Positions 9,829 through 19,668 are shown, counted from the first letter of the stretch. The stretch is 64,000 nt of DNA from Halomonas sp. BDJS001 (GCF_026104355.1 NZ_CP110535.1:1922001-1986000), one strand, 5' to 3'. Notes: generated from the letters alone by a model not told the origin. Program-made: numbers and translations.

Positions 9829-9972
9829 GTCGCGCTCCTTACGTCGATTTAACGGCTATTCTAACAGGCCTTGGGACTCCTTCGACAGCAGGACGCGCTC
9901 TTATCGCCAAGCCCTGGTACAATGCGCGCTTCATGATGCCAACTTCCACAGCAATGGACAGATAGACAGCCT

Positions 9973-11247
9973 ATGAGCGAGTCGGAACAGACCACAGCAC
10001 CGGCCCAGAACCGCAAGCCAAAACGTCGCCGTCGTAAACCGCGTCGTCGCCAGTCGAGCTGGGATCTTCGTCAGTTTCAGGTGCCCGCCGTGGCAGGCAA
10101 GTGGCGCTTTCATGACTTTGATTTGCCGCTGCCCTTAATGCGCGCTATTCATGCCCAGGGGTTTGAGTACTGCACGCCTATTCAAGCCGAAGCCCTGCGC
10201 CAAACGCTATTAGGTGGCGACATTGTCGGCAAAGCGCAAACGGGAACCGGTAAAACCGCCGCCTTTTTGATCTCGGTGATGGCCTACTTTCTGGAAGAGC
10301 CAACACCCAATGGACAAAAGCCTGGCGCGCCGCGTGCCTTGATTATTGCTCCTACCCGCGAGCTTGCGCTGCAGATCGAAAAAGATGCCAAAGCGTTAGC
10401 GCGCTTCACGCAGCTCAATGTGGCGAGCGTGGTCGGCGGTATGGACTACCAGAAGCAGCGTGAAAGCCTGGGCAGCAAGATCGATATTCTGGTGGCAACG
10501 CCAGGGCGGCTGTTGGATTTCCACCAGAAGCGCGATATCGACCTCAATGAAGTCGAAGTATTGGTGCTGGATGAAGCCGACCGTATGTTGTCGATGGGCT
10601 TTATTCCCGATGTTAAGCGGATTATTCGCTACACGCCGAAAAAAGAGGAGCGTCAGACCTTCCTCTTCTCGGCCACCTTTACCGACGACATCCTGAACCT
10701 TGCCAGCCAGTGGACATTAAATCCTGCCCACGTTGAGATCGAAGTGACCGTTGAGAATCAGGCGGATATCGATCAGCGTGTGTACCTGGTGTCCGATGAC
10801 GACAAGCAGCGCTTGTTGGTTAACCTGCTCCAACAGGAGAGCTTCGAACGCGTGATGGTGTTCGGTAACCGTCGTGACTTGGTACGCAAACTTGACGACC
10901 TGTTGAAAAAGGCCGGTGTCAGTGCGGCGATGCTGTCGGGGGATGTGCCACAGAATCAGCGTATCAAAACCCTGGAAAGCTTCCGCGAAGGTGAGATTCA
11001 GGTATTGGTCGCCACTGACGTTGCTGGCCGTGGGATCCACATTGAAGACGTCAGCCACGTCATCAATTACACCCTGCCCGAAGACCCGGAAGATTATGTA
11101 CACCGTATTGGTCGTACCGGACGCGCCGGTGCTAAGGGCGTGTCGATTAGCTTCGTTGGCGAAGAGGATGCTTTCTCATTGCCGGAAATCGAACGCTACA
11201 TCAATGACAAACTGCCCTGCGTACATCCGCCGGAAGGTATGCTCTAA
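9973..11247 (+). CDS. rhlB: DEAD-box ATP-dependent RNA helicase, RhlB-like
   Basis: A 424-residue DEAD-box helicase. The N-terminus (about residues 1-40) is very Arg/Lys-rich. The core motifs appear in order: Q motif at [10 protein letters not shown], Walker [36 protein letters not shown] and [10 protein letters not shown]. Overall spacing and the [23 protein letters not shown] context resemble the RhlB group, the helicase of the RNA degradosome, although membership was not tested against RhlE or other paralogues. A TACAAT -10-like hexamer lies at 9918-9923. dinG follows after 5 bp. Confidence 0.85.
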   Translation: MSESEQTTAPAQNRKPKRRRRKPRRRQSSWDLRQFQVPAVAGKWRFHDFDLPLPLMRAIHAQGFEYCTPIQAEALRQTLLGGDIVGKAQTGTGKTAAFLISVMAYFLEEPTPNGQKPGAPRALIIAPTRELALQIEKDAKALARFTQLNVASVVGGMDYQKQRESLGSKIDILVATPGRLLDFHQKRDIDLNEVEVLVLDEADRMLSMGFIPDVKRIIRYTPKKEERQTFLFSATFTDDILNLASQWTLNPAHVEIEVTVENQADIDQRVYLVSDDDKQRLLVNLLQQESFERVMVFGNRRDLVRKLDDLLKKAGVSAAMLSGDVPQNQRIKTLESFREGEIQVLVATDVAGRGIHIEDVSHVINYTLPEDPEDYVHRIGRTGRAGAKGVSISFVGEEDAFSLPEIERYINDKLPCVHPPEGML

Positions 11248-11252
11248 ACCGC

Positions 11253-13382
11253 ATGCTGGATAATGCCCTTAAAAGCGAGATTCAGGACGCTTATCGTCGC
11301 GTGGTGGAGAATCTTGAGCTAACGCCACGCTATGGTCAGCGCATGATGATCGCCGAAATCGCCCGCACGCTGGGAAATATTGAGAGCGACGGCGAGGGCA
11401 AGCGAACCAGCGATACCCATGTCTGTGTGCTCGAAGCAGGCACCGGCACGGGTAAAACCCTGGCCTATCTGATTGCTGCCTTGCCGATCGCTAAAGCGCG
11501 GGGCAAGCGGCTAATCATCTCAACGGCCACGGTCGCTCTCCAGGAGCAGGTGCTCAACCAGGATTTACCCTCGCTCGCTAGCCACAGCGGTATCGCTTTT
11601 CGCTACGCATTAGCCAAAGGGCGTGGCCGCTATGTCTGCGTGGCGCGCTTGGATCAGGCGCTCGAAGGTACCGAGCCCAACCCAACGCTGTCGCTGTTTG
11701 AACAGTCACTGCAAACCCAAAGTAGTGACTTCGCGGTCATTGCCAGCGATATGGCTCAAGCCTATGGCCAGGGTGAGTGGGAGGGGGATCGCGACAACTG
11801 GCCCGAGGCGATTGAGGATGCCCACTGGCGCCGTCTTACGGTGGACCATCGCCAGTGCACCGGAAGGCGCTGCGGTCACTTTGGTGCCTGCGCGTTCTTT
11901 CGCTCCCGTCGGGAGCTTGAAAATGCGGATGTCATTGTCGCCAATCACGATCTTGTGCTGGCTGATTTGGCCTTGGGTGGCGGCGCGATTCTGCCTGACC
12001 CTGCGGACTGCATCTTTGTCTTCGACGAAGGCCACCACCTGCCCGAAAAGGCGCTTTCCCACTTTGCCCACCGTTTTGCGGTGCACGGCTGTCTGCGCTG
12101 GTTAAAAACGCTGAGAAGCAGCCTGACCGACCTTCACCAGGCGTTAGCCATTCAGCCCACGGTGTCTCGCTTATTGGTGAGCTTGCCAGAACTGATTCAT
12201 AACCTGGAGCCTGCGCTAGGTGACGTATTTAGCATGGGGCATCAGTTGGCGGAGCGGCCTAATGGTCTCGCTGATGAAGAGGCCACCCATCAATCGCGTT
12301 TTGAAAAGGGCCAAGTTCCCGATGCGCTGCGGGAGCAGGCGCAGCAGCTATTGGTGATGTTTGCGTCACTGTCGCGTTGTCTCGAGAGTATCAGCGATAT
12401 ACTGCGCGAAAGCCTTGACCCCGATAAGCAGACCGGCCTTGATCGTGAGCAGGCAGAAACCTGGCTGCCCTTGGTGGCGCTGCTGCATGGGCGAGCCTTA
12501 GAAGCCCATGCACTTTGGCAGGCGTTTAGCGAGCAGGATGTGGCCAATGAGGCGCCCAGCGCCCGCTGGATCACCCTTAGCCGTGTTGCAGGCGAACCGG
12601 AAGTGGAGTTCTCAGCTAGCCCCGTGTCAGCGGCGCATACCCTGGCCAAGCATTTATGGGGACGCTGCCACGGTGCGGTGGTCACCTCAGCGACCTTGAC
12701 CGCTTTGGGGCGCTTTGAGCGCCTGCAGGAGCGGGCTGGATTGGCCAATCGCTATCGCTATCAGGCACTGCCAAGCCCCTTTGATTACGCCAATGCGGTG
12801 TTGAGAGTCCCCCAAGAGGCCACCGACCCTGGCGACAGGGAGGCCCATGAGCGGGCGATTGTCACGTTTGTGTCGCAGTTGGCCGAAAAAGAAGCGGCGC
12901 TGGTGCTGTTCTCTTCCCGTGCTCAGCTGCGGGCGGTGGATAAAGCCCTGCCTGCGATGGTAAAAGAGCGCGTGCTTGCTCAGGATGCGCTACCCAAGCG
13001 TGAGCTTATTGAACGCCATCGAGCGGCCGTTGATAAAGGTAAGGGGAGTATCATCTTTGGCTTGGCGAGCTTTGCGGAAGGGATTGATCTCCCCGGCGAC
13101 TATTTGACGCACGTGGTGATTACTCGGCTGCCCTTTGCGGTGCCCGACGATCCGGTAGGTGCAACATTGGCGGAGTGGATTGAGAGTCAGGGCGGCAATG
13201 CGTTTATGCGCATTAGCGTGCCTGATGCGTCTATTAAACTGGTTCAGGCGTGCGGGCGTTTGATTCGCAAAGAGAGCGACCGAGGCACAATCACCTTGCT
13301 GGATAAACGGGTGATTACCCGCCGCTATGGGCAGGCCCTGTTAGATGCGCTACCGCCATTTCGGCGTGAAATCAGTCGCTAA
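11253..13382 (+). CDS. dinG: ATP-dependent DNA helicase DinG
   Basis: A 709-residue XPD-like superfamily 2 5'-3' helicase that unwinds DNA and R-loops. Motifs: Walker A EAGTGTGKT (about residues 65-73), an Fe-S cluster region with cysteines in RYVCVARL and RQCTGRRCGHFGAC, the DEAH-type box DEGHH, and motif VI QACGRLIRKESDRG near the C-terminus. The TG insertion and length fit DinG better than YoaA. Its start lies 5 bp past the helicase gene stop, so they are probably co-transcribed. A strong two-way terminator follows. Confidence 0.93.
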   Translation: MLDNALKSEIQDAYRRVVENLELTPRYGQRMMIAEIARTLGNIESDGEGKRTSDTHVCVLEAGTGTGKTLAYLIAALPIAKARGKRLIISTATVALQEQVLNQDLPSLASHSGIAFRYALAKGRGRYVCVARLDQALEGTEPNPTLSLFEQSLQTQSSDFAVIASDMAQAYGQGEWEGDRDNWPEAIEDAHWRRLTVDHRQCTGRRCGHFGACAFFRSRRELENADVIVANHDLVLADLALGGGAILPDPADCIFVFDEGHHLPEKALSHFAHRFAVHGCLRWLKTLRSSLTDLHQALAIQPTVSRLLVSLPELIHNLEPALGDVFSMGHQLAERPNGLADEEATHQSRFEKGQVPDALREQAQQLLVMFASLSRCLESISDILRESLDPDKQTGLDREQAETWLPLVALLHGRALEAHALWQAFSEQDVANEAPSARWITLSRVAGEPEVEFSASPVSAAHTLAKHLWGRCHGAVVTSATLTALGRFERLQERAGLANRYRYQALPSPFDYANAVLRVPQEATDPGDREAHERAIVTFVSQLAEKEAALVLFSSRAQLRAVDKALPAMVKERVLAQDALPKRELIERHRAAVDKGKGSIIFGLASFAEGIDLPGDYLTHVVITRLPFAVPDDPVGATLAEWIESQGGNAFMRISVPDASIKLVQACGRLIRKESDRGTITLLDKRVITRRYGQALLDALPPFRREISR

Positions 13383-13392
13383 CCGGGCGTAA

Positions 13393-13416
13393 AAAACCCC
13401 GCCGAAGCGGGGTTTT
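13393..13416. terminator. Bidirectional terminator between dinG and aroF
   Basis: A perfect 10-bp stem (AAAACCCCGC / GCGGGGTTTT) with loop CGAA ends in T runs on both strands. It lies between two convergent genes and can serve both. Confidence 0.92.
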
Positions 13417-13443
13417 GCCGTCGCTGTTATCGCGGTGATACCG

Positions 13444-14520
13444 TTATTTGGCGATGCGCTTGGCCAGGGTGGTGGCTAGCTTATCGTTCATGCGGTTGAA
13501 GGTTTCTACCGTCGTGTCCCAGTCGATGCAGGCATCGGTAATGGAGACACCATACTGTAGCTGGCTGAGGTCTGCGGTTAGTTTCTGGTTGCCCCAACCA
13601 ATGTTGGACTCAACCATTAGGCCGATAATGGAGGTATTGCCTTCCAGGATCTGGTTGGTAACGTTCTCCAGTACCAGCGGCTGTAACGCAGCGTCTTTGT
13701 TGGAGTTGGCGTGGGAGCAGTCGATCATGATGTTGGGTGAGAGCTTGGCTTTCTCAAGCTCTTTCTCCGCCAGGGCGACGCTCACGCTGTCGTAGTTAGG
13801 CTTGCCGTTGCCGCCACGAAGAACGACGTGGCCGTAAGCATTGCCGCGGGTGCGAATAATGGCTACCTGACCGGCTTGGTTAATGCCCAGGAAATTGTGC
13901 GGGCTGGCCACGGACTGAAGCGCGTTTATCGCCACGTCCAGACTGCCGTCGGTGCCGTTTTTGAAGCCGACCGGGCAGGAGAGGCCAGACGCCATTTCCC
14001 GGTGGGTCTGTGACTCGGTGGTGCGGGCGCCAATCGCAGACCAGCTAATGCAGTCCTGCAGGTACTGAGGTGAGATGGGGTCGAGTGCTTCGGTCGCCAG
14101 TGGTAAGCCCATTTCTGCCAGATCGACCAGCAGCTTGCGGGCGATATGCAGGCCTTCATCAATCTCAAAGGAGTCATTAAGGTGCGGGTCGTTAATCAGA
14201 CCTTTCCAGCCAACCGTTGTGCGTGGTTTTTCAAAATAGACGCGCATCACAATATACAGGCTGTCGCTGACCTGGTCGGCCAGTGTGCGAAGACGGCGGG
14301 CGTAGTCGAGTGCGGCTTCCACATCGTGAATTGAACACGGCCCCACGACGACTAGCAGCCGCGGGTCGTTGCCATCCAGGATATTTTGAATGGTTTTACG
14401 GCCTTCAATTACGGTACGCTCTGCCGCCTCGGTTAACGGTACGGCATTCTTGAGCGCTTCTGGCGTGGTGAGAACGTCTTGAGCGAGGACGTTAAGGTTA
14501 TTAACCTGCTGTTCTGACAT
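13444..14520 (-). CDS. aroF: 3-deoxy-7-phosphoheptulonate (DAHP) synthase, class I
   Basis: A 358-residue class I (AroFGH) DAHP synthase, the first step of the shikimate pathway (phosphoenolpyruvate plus erythrose 4-phosphate). It carries VVVGPCSIHD, VYFEKPRTTVGWKGLINDP, GARTTESQTHREMASGLSCPVGFKNGTDG and IDCSHANSNK. The segment GINQAGQVAIIRTRGN and the VESNI-GNQ region resemble the tyrosine-sensitive AroF more than AroG or AroH, but the inhibitor type is not proven. It is monocistronic, with AGGTAG before its ATG and a palindrome (ATTACGTAAT, 14534-14543) just upstream. Confidence 0.92.
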   Translation of the reverse strand: MSEQQVNNLNVLAQDVLTTPEALKNAVPLTEAAERTVIEGRKTIQNILDGNDPRLLVVVGPCSIHDVEAALDYARRLRTLADQVSDSLYIVMRVYFEKPRTTVGWKGLINDPHLNDSFEIDEGLHIARKLLVDLAEMGLPLATEALDPISPQYLQDCISWSAIGARTTESQTHREMASGLSCPVGFKNGTDGSLDVAINALQSVASPHNFLGINQAGQVAIIRTRGNAYGHVVLRGGNGKPNYDSVSVALAEKELEKAKLSPNIMIDCSHANSNKDAALQPLVLENVTNQILEGNTSIIGLMVESNIGWGNQKLTADLSQLQYGVSITDACIDWDTTVETFNRMNDKLATTLAKRIAK

Positions 14521-14911
14521 CTTGCTACCTGTGATTACGTAATGACTGAAAAAGTGAGGCGCCGGTAAAAGTGGTATCTACTATCGCTCGCCGGGCAGGT
14601 AAAAATCAATTGCTGTGGAACTATAGCGGCATTAAAAGTGTCAGCCGCAGGGTTTTGCGAAAGGGGGTAAGCGCTTGATGCGCTGCACGGAACGCGTAAC
14701 ACTGGGCGCTCTTTTGTTAAAATTTAGGTCGTTAAAATTTAGTACCGTTATAAAATGCAGCAACATACTCGGGCGACGTACTCGCCCTGTTATTCACTCT
14801 ATTATTAATCAATGCCCAAGGGACGCTATGCTGCTTGCTGTGAACGCCCACGTGTTAGGGCTAATAGGAATGGGGCTCGGCGCAAGTCGTACGAGCTGGA
14901 GGAGCGTGTGA
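14521..14911. promoter_or_regulatory. Divergent promoter region aroF / rpoE
   Basis: A 391-bp gap between divergent genes. A sigma-E-like promoter facing rpoE can be proposed at 14617-14645: GGAACTA, 16-base spacer, GTCAGC (good -35, poor -10). An AT-rich stretch follows (14710-14760) and a small hairpin lies at 14771-14787. GGAGGAG at 14898-14904 is the rpoE ribosome-binding site. No convincing gene is seen inside; a 78-codon frame there lacks features. Confidence 0.4.
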
Positions 14912-15520
14912 ATGGGCACTCGGGAAACAGACCAACAGCTTGTTGAACGTGCCCAGAAAGGTGATACGCGCGCTTTCGATCTGCTGGTAAAAAAGTACCA
15001 GCACAAAATTATCGGCCTGATTGGTCGTTACGTTCATGATCACTCTGAAGTTCAGGATGTGGCCCAGGAGGCATTTATTAAGGCGTACCGCGCCTTGGGT
15101 AAGTTTCGCTCAGAAAGTGCGTTCTATACCTGGATGTACCGCATCGCGATTAATACAGCGAAAAACTATCTAGTCTCGCGGGGAAGGCGTCCGCCGGGCA
15201 GTGATTTGGATATTGTCGATGCTGAAATTATCGACCAGAGCGGACGGTTGGCAGATTCAGAGTCGCCTGAAGCGGCAATCGCCAGAGACCAGCTTGAGGC
15301 CGCGGTTTATCAGGCGATCGAAAATCTTCCTGATGATCTGCGCACGGCGATTACCCTGCGCGAGCTGGATGGTCTTGCCTACGAAGATATTGCCCAGGTC
15401 ATGCAGTGCCCCGTGGGTACCGTGCGTTCGCGAATTTTCCGTGCTCGCGAGGCGGTTGATGAACATATTCGCCCATTAGTATCGACGGCGCGGAACAGTC
15501 GCGACGAGGAGTGGTCGTAG
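14912..15520 (+). CDS. rpoE: RNA polymerase sigma factor RpoE (AlgU)
   Basis: A 202-residue ECF sigma factor for the extracytoplasmic stress response. Region 2 contains DLLVKKYQHKI and the DVAQEAFIKAYRAL and FYTWMYRIAINTAKNYL segments (about residues 25-90). Region 4 contains LRELDGLAYEDIAQVMQCPVGTVRSRIFRAREA (about 150-185). Strong Shine-Dalgarno seven bases before the ATG. The anti-sigma pair rseA/rseB, rseC and a DegP protease follow, giving the same order as Pseudomonas algU-mucABCD. Autoregulation is usual in this family. Confidence 0.97.
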   Translation: MGTRETDQQLVERAQKGDTRAFDLLVKKYQHKIIGLIGRYVHDHSEVQDVAQEAFIKAYRALGKFRSESAFYTWMYRIAINTAKNYLVSRGRRPPGSDLDIVDAEIIDQSGRLADSESPEAAIARDQLEAAVYQAIENLPDDLRTAITLRELDGLAYEDIAQVMQCPVGTVRSRIFRAREAVDEHIRPLVSTARNSRDEEWS

Positions 15521-15821
15521 GAAGGCGGCAATATGATCGCTGTAACAATGTCGGTATAAAAAATAAAGGTTTTATTTTTTGTGAACTGTCTGGCATGTAA
15601 GGCGTCATAAAGCCTGACTATCTTGATGAGCACGCTTGATGTGTCAATCGTTGATATATCGGTGTGCAAAGCGTCATGAGCTTAGCGTCGCAGGTTAGTA
15701 AATTTTGATAATTTCCTTAGCCTGTAACGGAGTCTTGGCCTTGGAAGTCGTCGGAGTGGTGGTGTAGGTAACGAAGGCCATCACCCCAGTACTTCTTTTA
15801 AACAGTGTGAGGGTGTGAAGT
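15521..15821 (+). promoter_or_regulatory. 301-bp gap rpoE-rseA with AT hairpin and sigma-E-like promoter
   Basis: Unusually long spacing inside a normally compact operon. At 15558-15580 there is a perfect 10-bp A/T stem (AAAAAATAAA / TTTATTTTTT, loop GGT) ending in six T, able to act as a weak terminator. Immediately after it, TGAACTG (15582-15588), a 15-base spacer and GTCATAA (15604-15610) resemble a sigma-E promoter. Together they could uncouple rseA from rpoE transcription. No gene is seen here. Confidence 0.4.
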
Positions 15822-16550
15822 ATGAGTCAAAACACACGGGAATCACTTTCGGTGTTAATGGATGGCGAAAGTGATGAGCTTGAGCTTCGCCGAGTGTTGA
15901 AGGCACTGCCGAATGATGACGATGCCGCAGAAACATGGCGCCGCTATCACCTTGCCCGCAGCATGATGCAGCGCGAGCAGGGCGTTGATGTAAGCGTTGA
16001 TCTTTCTGCGGGCATTATGGCCCGTTTGCGCGAAGAGCCTGCTCCAATGATGCAAGACTCTGAGCCTGCGGCTCACCGTACGGGCGGCATCTCGTTTGCT
16101 CGCGGCGCCGGCGTTGCCGCTGCTGTGTCACTGATGGTGATTACTGGCGTTCAGTTCTTTGGCAATGACTCATCCGTTCGCCAGGGCAGCAGTGACGTAG
16201 CCACGACGACACCTGGGGCTAATGGATCCACCCAAGTGCAGCCCGTTAGCCTGGCTTCTCAGTCGGCAGTGGCTACGCGCGCTGATATGCCCATGTTTGA
16301 GCCTACTCCGTTTCGGCTCAGCGGCCAGTCGGGGCAAGGTGGTTTAATGAACATTAGCGAAGCTGGCTACTCGGTTCAGACACCCCAGGGAGTCTCCGCG
16401 TCCCAGGGGACTAACATTGATGTTGATCAGATTGGCTTATTGCAGTCTTATTTAGAGCAGCATACCCAGAGTGCCGCTTACGGTAGTGGCGACAGTTGGA
16501 TGCCATTAATGCGTTCATCGGCAGTCACTGAACCATTGGGTCAGCGCTAA
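15822..16550 (+). CDS. rseA: Anti-sigma-E factor RseA (MucA)
   Basis: A 242-residue single-pass inner-membrane anti-sigma factor. The N-terminal cytoplasmic domain (about 1-75) contains ESLSVLMDGESDELELRRVL and the WRRYHLARSMM segment that binds the sigma factor. A transmembrane helix lies near 96-113 (GVAAAVSLMVITGVQFF), followed by a Gln/Ser-rich periplasmic domain that RseB binds and DegS-type proteases cut. Start preceded by GAGGGTG. Separated from rpoE by 301 bp but in the same direction. Confidence 0.93.
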   Translation: MSQNTRESLSVLMDGESDELELRRVLKALPNDDDAAETWRRYHLARSMMQREQGVDVSVDLSAGIMARLREEPAPMMQDSEPAAHRTGGISFARGAGVAAAVSLMVITGVQFFGNDSSVRQGSSDVATTTPGANGSTQVQPVSLASQSAVATRADMPMFEPTPFRLSGQSGQGGLMNISEAGYSVQTPQGVSASQGTNIDVDQIGLLQSYLEQHTQSAAYGSGDSWMPLMRSSAVTEPLGQR

Positions 16551-16607
16551 GCCGAATGCATGCTTTTTGATTATTGATGCACAATGGGTAAGTAAGGAGT
16601 GCGCGGG

Positions 16608-17678
16608 ATGGGGGTGCGCAACATAAGAGTGCCCAGGCGCTTAAAAGGTACTTGGGCGCTGGCGTTTTTGGTGGGCACGCTCTCGCTTCAGGCGCATGCA
16701 GAAAATGCCGACAGCCCTACGGAAACCAGTGCTTCGGAAGCCAGTGCTCGCTCTAGCGATAGTGATGGCTATGAGTGTGCGATGGAGGAGGTTGAGGCGC
16801 AACCCCGCAACGCAACCGAGTGGCTTGAGCGCGGCCTGTGGGCCAGCCACTGTTATGCTTTTCAAGCGAGAGCAGTGGCTATCGACTCTGTCGATGTTCG
16901 CACGCTAGCACTGTCGCACCGCATTAAAGACGGCATTCGTCAGCAGGTGGTGCAGTACCTTGACGGCCCTTCCGTAAGCATTGAGCGTCGCTCGCCGGTG
17001 GGTAGATTGGCCTGGACTGAAGGGCATGGCAACGGTGAGCTACCTTCTCCAGCAAGATGGGCAGCTCATCTTGAGAAATATTATGCTATCGAGCTTGAGG
17101 ACAACACCCGGGTAGCAGATCGTGATGCTATCAAGCTGGTTTTTGAACCCCGCGACCAGTGGCGCTTTTCACATGAGTGGTGGCTGGATGGGGATACCGG
17201 ATTGCTGCTTAAACATGTGCTCAGTGATCATCAAGGCAGGATTATTGAAACCTTTCAAATTACCCAGCTTCAGTCTCCTGAAAAATATACTGGCAGCGTC
17301 AGGGCGGCTACCCCTATCGTTATCGGCAGTACACCTTGGCGCGCCACTTGGTTGCCCGATGGCTTCGTTGCACAACCCGTCACTTTCGCCGGCGATGATA
17401 TTCACCAGCGCGTCTACAGCGATGGTTTGGCTACCGTAAGTATCTTTGTCGAGCCTCTTGCACAGGATGCAACCACTACCTTGCAAGAAGGCGTGCAACA
17501 GCTAGGGGTTTCGGCCGTGGCCATTGAGCATGCCATCACTGCTGAGGGGCGCTGGCAGTTGGTGGTGATTGGTGAGCTGCCGGTAGCAACGCTGCAGCGC
17601 ATAGTTCGCTCAATCACTTTCGATCTCCTGGAAGACCCATCTCCGCAAAGCAACGATCAGGCTGGGGAGATTGAATGA
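16608..17678 (+). CDS. rseB: Sigma-E regulatory protein RseB (MucB)
   Basis: A 356-residue periplasmic protein that shields RseA from cleavage and senses envelope damage or lipopolysaccharide intermediates. It has a signal peptide ending at LQAHA, then a MucB/RseB N-terminal domain (about 45-230, with the EWWLDGDTGLLLKHVLSD segment) and a smaller C-terminal domain. The frame opens at a GTG (16599), but the ATG at 16608 lies eight bases after AAGGAG and gives a typical N-terminus, so it is preferred. It overlaps rseC by 4 bp. Confidence 0.93.
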   Translation: MGVRNIRVPRRLKGTWALAFLVGTLSLQAHAENADSPTETSASEASARSSDSDGYECAMEEVEAQPRNATEWLERGLWASHCYAFQARAVAIDSVDVRTLALSHRIKDGIRQQVVQYLDGPSVSIERRSPVGRLAWTEGHGNGELPSPARWAAHLEKYYAIELEDNTRVADRDAIKLVFEPRDQWRFSHEWWLDGDTGLLLKHVLSDHQGRIIETFQITQLQSPEKYTGSVRAATPIVIGSTPWRATWLPDGFVAQPVTFAGDDIHQRVYSDGLATVSIFVEPLAQDATTTLQEGVQQLGVSAVAIEHAITAEGRWQLVVIGELPVATLQRIVRSITFDLLEDPSPQSNDQAGEIE

Positions 17679-18142
17679 TGACCTCGTCTTGCTGTGACGC
17701 TTTGTCTGATACTTCTCTACACCGTGCTGGCACGGTCGTCGATCATGTTGCGCAAAGTGTCATCGTAGAAATTTCCGCCCAACAGAACTGCGAGCAGTGC
17801 GCTCAGGGGAGAGGTTGTGGCGGACGTTTGTTGGCGCGCCAGCGCAGTCAGCGCATTGCTGTTGCACTCCCCACGAGAACCAGTAACGCTGAGCGAAACT
17901 ATCCGTTAGGCCGTCAAGTCACTATTAGCTTACCGCGCACCTCTGTCACACTGCTGGCTTTTTGTGTTTATGGATTGCCACTTATGTTGGCGCTGTTGCT
18001 ATCCGGCACGGTGTCGTTTGTAAGTGACATGGTTTGGCTGGCACCGCTGAGTTTTTTTATTGCCTTGGTCGGCGGTGCGCTAGGTATTAAGTACCTAATG
18101 CGTGGGCGTGGGGAACGCTTTCGCCCACGCTTGGTCAATTAG
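17675..18142 (+). CDS. rseC: SoxR-reducing/sigma-E regulatory protein RseC (MucC)
   Basis: A 155-residue integral inner-membrane protein. Cys39, Cys42 and Cys48 form the conserved CEQC-x5-C cluster in the cytoplasmic N-terminal part. Two hydrophobic helices (about 92-115 and 118-138) follow, and the C-terminus is basic. RseC positively tunes the sigma-E response and takes part in SoxR reduction with Rsx in other bacteria; the exact role is weakly defined. Tandem ATGs at 17675 and 17678 overlap the rseB stop. Confidence 0.9.
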   Translation: MMTSSCCDALSDTSLHRAGTVVDHVAQSVIVEISAQQNCEQCAQGRGCGGRLLARQRSQRIAVALPTRTSNAERNYPLGRQVTISLPRTSVTLLAFCVYGLPLMLALLLSGTVSFVSDMVWLAPLSFFIALVGGALGIKYLMRGRGERFRPRLVN

Positions 18143-18224
18143 TTCGTCAATTTGGTTCTCCGGCATCTCGCTTTGAGTTGTTGATCTGTCATTGATTGCT
18201 ATTACATAAAGTAGGAGCTCTTGC

Positions 18225-19649
18225 ATGAAGCGCTTGATTCTCCCTTCCACGCTTTGGGTCTGTGTGGTGGCACTGCTAACGTTTGGCCAAGTCGCCAACG
18301 CTCAGAATTTGCCTGATTTCACTGCCTTAGTTGAAGACGCTGCGCCAGGGGTAGTGAATATCTCGACCAGTCGAACGGTACAGCGCAGTAGCGCGCCGGG
18401 TTTGGGTGGGTTCGGTGGTCAGGAGATCCCGGAAATTTTCCGTCACTTTTTTGGAGAGGAGTTCGGTGATCGCTTTCCAGCACCGCCTGGTGGCGGGCAG
18501 GGGCGTACAGAAGAGCGGCAGTCTTTAGGCTCAGGGTTCGTTATCAGTGAAGATGGTTATGTAATGACCAATGCACACGTTGTGCAGGATGCTGATGAGA
18601 TCCTGGTGCGGCTCAATGACCGGCGTGAATTGAGTGCGGAAGTGATAGGTAGCGATCCACAGACTGATGTGGCGCTACTTAAAATTGATGCCAGTGACTT
18701 GCCTACACTTACGCTAGGGGATTCTGATGAGCTCAAAGTAGGTGAGTGGGTGGCTGCTATTGGCTCGCCTTTTGGTTTTGATCATTCGGTCACTGCGGGT
18801 ATTGTCAGTGCCATTAACCGTACCTTGCCGCGAGATGCGTATGTGCCGTTTATTCAAACCGATGTAGCGATCAACCCCGGTAACTCCGGTGGCCCGCTGT
18901 TCAATCTAGATGGCGAAGTGGTGGGTATTAACTCACAAATCTTTACCCGCAGCGGTGGCTTTATGGGCGTCTCGTTTGCCATTCCCATTAACGTTGCCAT
19001 GGATGTGGCCGACCAGCTGCGTGAAGGTGGTCGCGTGAACCGTGGTTGGTTAGGTGTGATGATCCAGCCCGTGTCTGACGACCTGGCCGAATCGTTCGGC
19101 ATGGAGAGTGCGATTGGCGCGCTGATTGCTGACCTTGATCCCGAAGGCCCCGCGGCACAGGGTGGGCTTCAGGCTGGCGATGTCATCCTGGAGGTCAATG
19201 GTGAAGAGGTCGAACGCTCGAGTTCACTGCCACGGCTGATTGGTAAAGGTGCGCCCGGCACCGAGGTGGAGCTCACCTTGATGCGTGACGGTGAAGAGCT
19301 GACCGAGTCAGTCGAATTAGGTAGCTGGCCAGATGCCGAGCAGCAGACGGCGCAGGGCAGCAGCAATAATCAAGCGCGTCTTGGTGTCATGGTCGCAGAA
19401 ATTGATGACACCATGCGTGAGCAGTTGAATATTCCCGGTGGTGTGATCGTGCGCCAGGTTGAGTCTGGCAGCGTGGCTGCTGAGGCCGGCATTCGCCCAG
19501 GTGATGTATTAGTGAGCATTGATCACCGCAGCGTTTCCTCTTCCAATGAGCTGGTAGAGATTGTCGAGGCGTTGCCCACTGACCGTGCTATTCCAGTACG
19601 TCTGTTCCGCGATGGGCGCTCACTCTTTGTAGCGCTTCGTCTGGAATAG
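18225..19649 (+). CDS. degP: Periplasmic serine protease DegP/MucD
   Basis: A 474-residue HtrA-type protease and chaperone for misfolded envelope proteins. Signal peptide cleaved after AVANA (residue 26). The catalytic triad is His118 (TNAHVV), Asp148 (TDVALLKID) and Ser221 (GNSGGPL). Two PDZ domains follow (about 270-365 and 375-470). It has a good ribosome-binding site (AGGAG) and lies 82 bp after rseC, corresponding to Pseudomonas mucD. It is the last member of the sigma-E cluster. Confidence 0.95.
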   Translation: MKRLILPSTLWVCVVALLTFGQVANAQNLPDFTALVEDAAPGVVNISTSRTVQRSSAPGLGGFGGQEIPEIFRHFFGEEFGDRFPAPPGGGQGRTEERQSLGSGFVISEDGYVMTNAHVVQDADEILVRLNDRRELSAEVIGSDPQTDVALLKIDASDLPTLTLGDSDELKVGEWVAAIGSPFGFDHSVTAGIVSAINRTLPRDAYVPFIQTDVAINPGNSGGPLFNLDGEVVGINSQIFTRSGGFMGVSFAIPINVAMDVADQLREGGRVNRGWLGVMIQPVSDDLAESFGMESAIGALIADLDPEGPAAQGGLQAGDVILEVNGEEVERSSSLPRLIGKGAPGTEVELTLMRDGEELTESVELGSWPDAEQQTAQGSSNNQARLGVMVAEIDDTMREQLNIPGGVIVRQVESGSVAAEAGIRPGDVLVSIDHRSVSSSNELVEIVEALPTDRAIPVRLFRDGRSLFVALRLE

Positions 19650-19668
19650 CCCGCCTATTTTCACTCCT

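Noticed and set aside
14771..14787. GGGCGA / TCGCCC hairpin as a terminator before rpoE
   Set aside because: Only six pairs and no T run; no upstream plus-strand gene needs it.
14675..14911. 78-codon frame just before rpoE
   Set aside because: No recognisable domain, mixed composition, and it covers the likely promoter and the rpoE ribosome-binding site.
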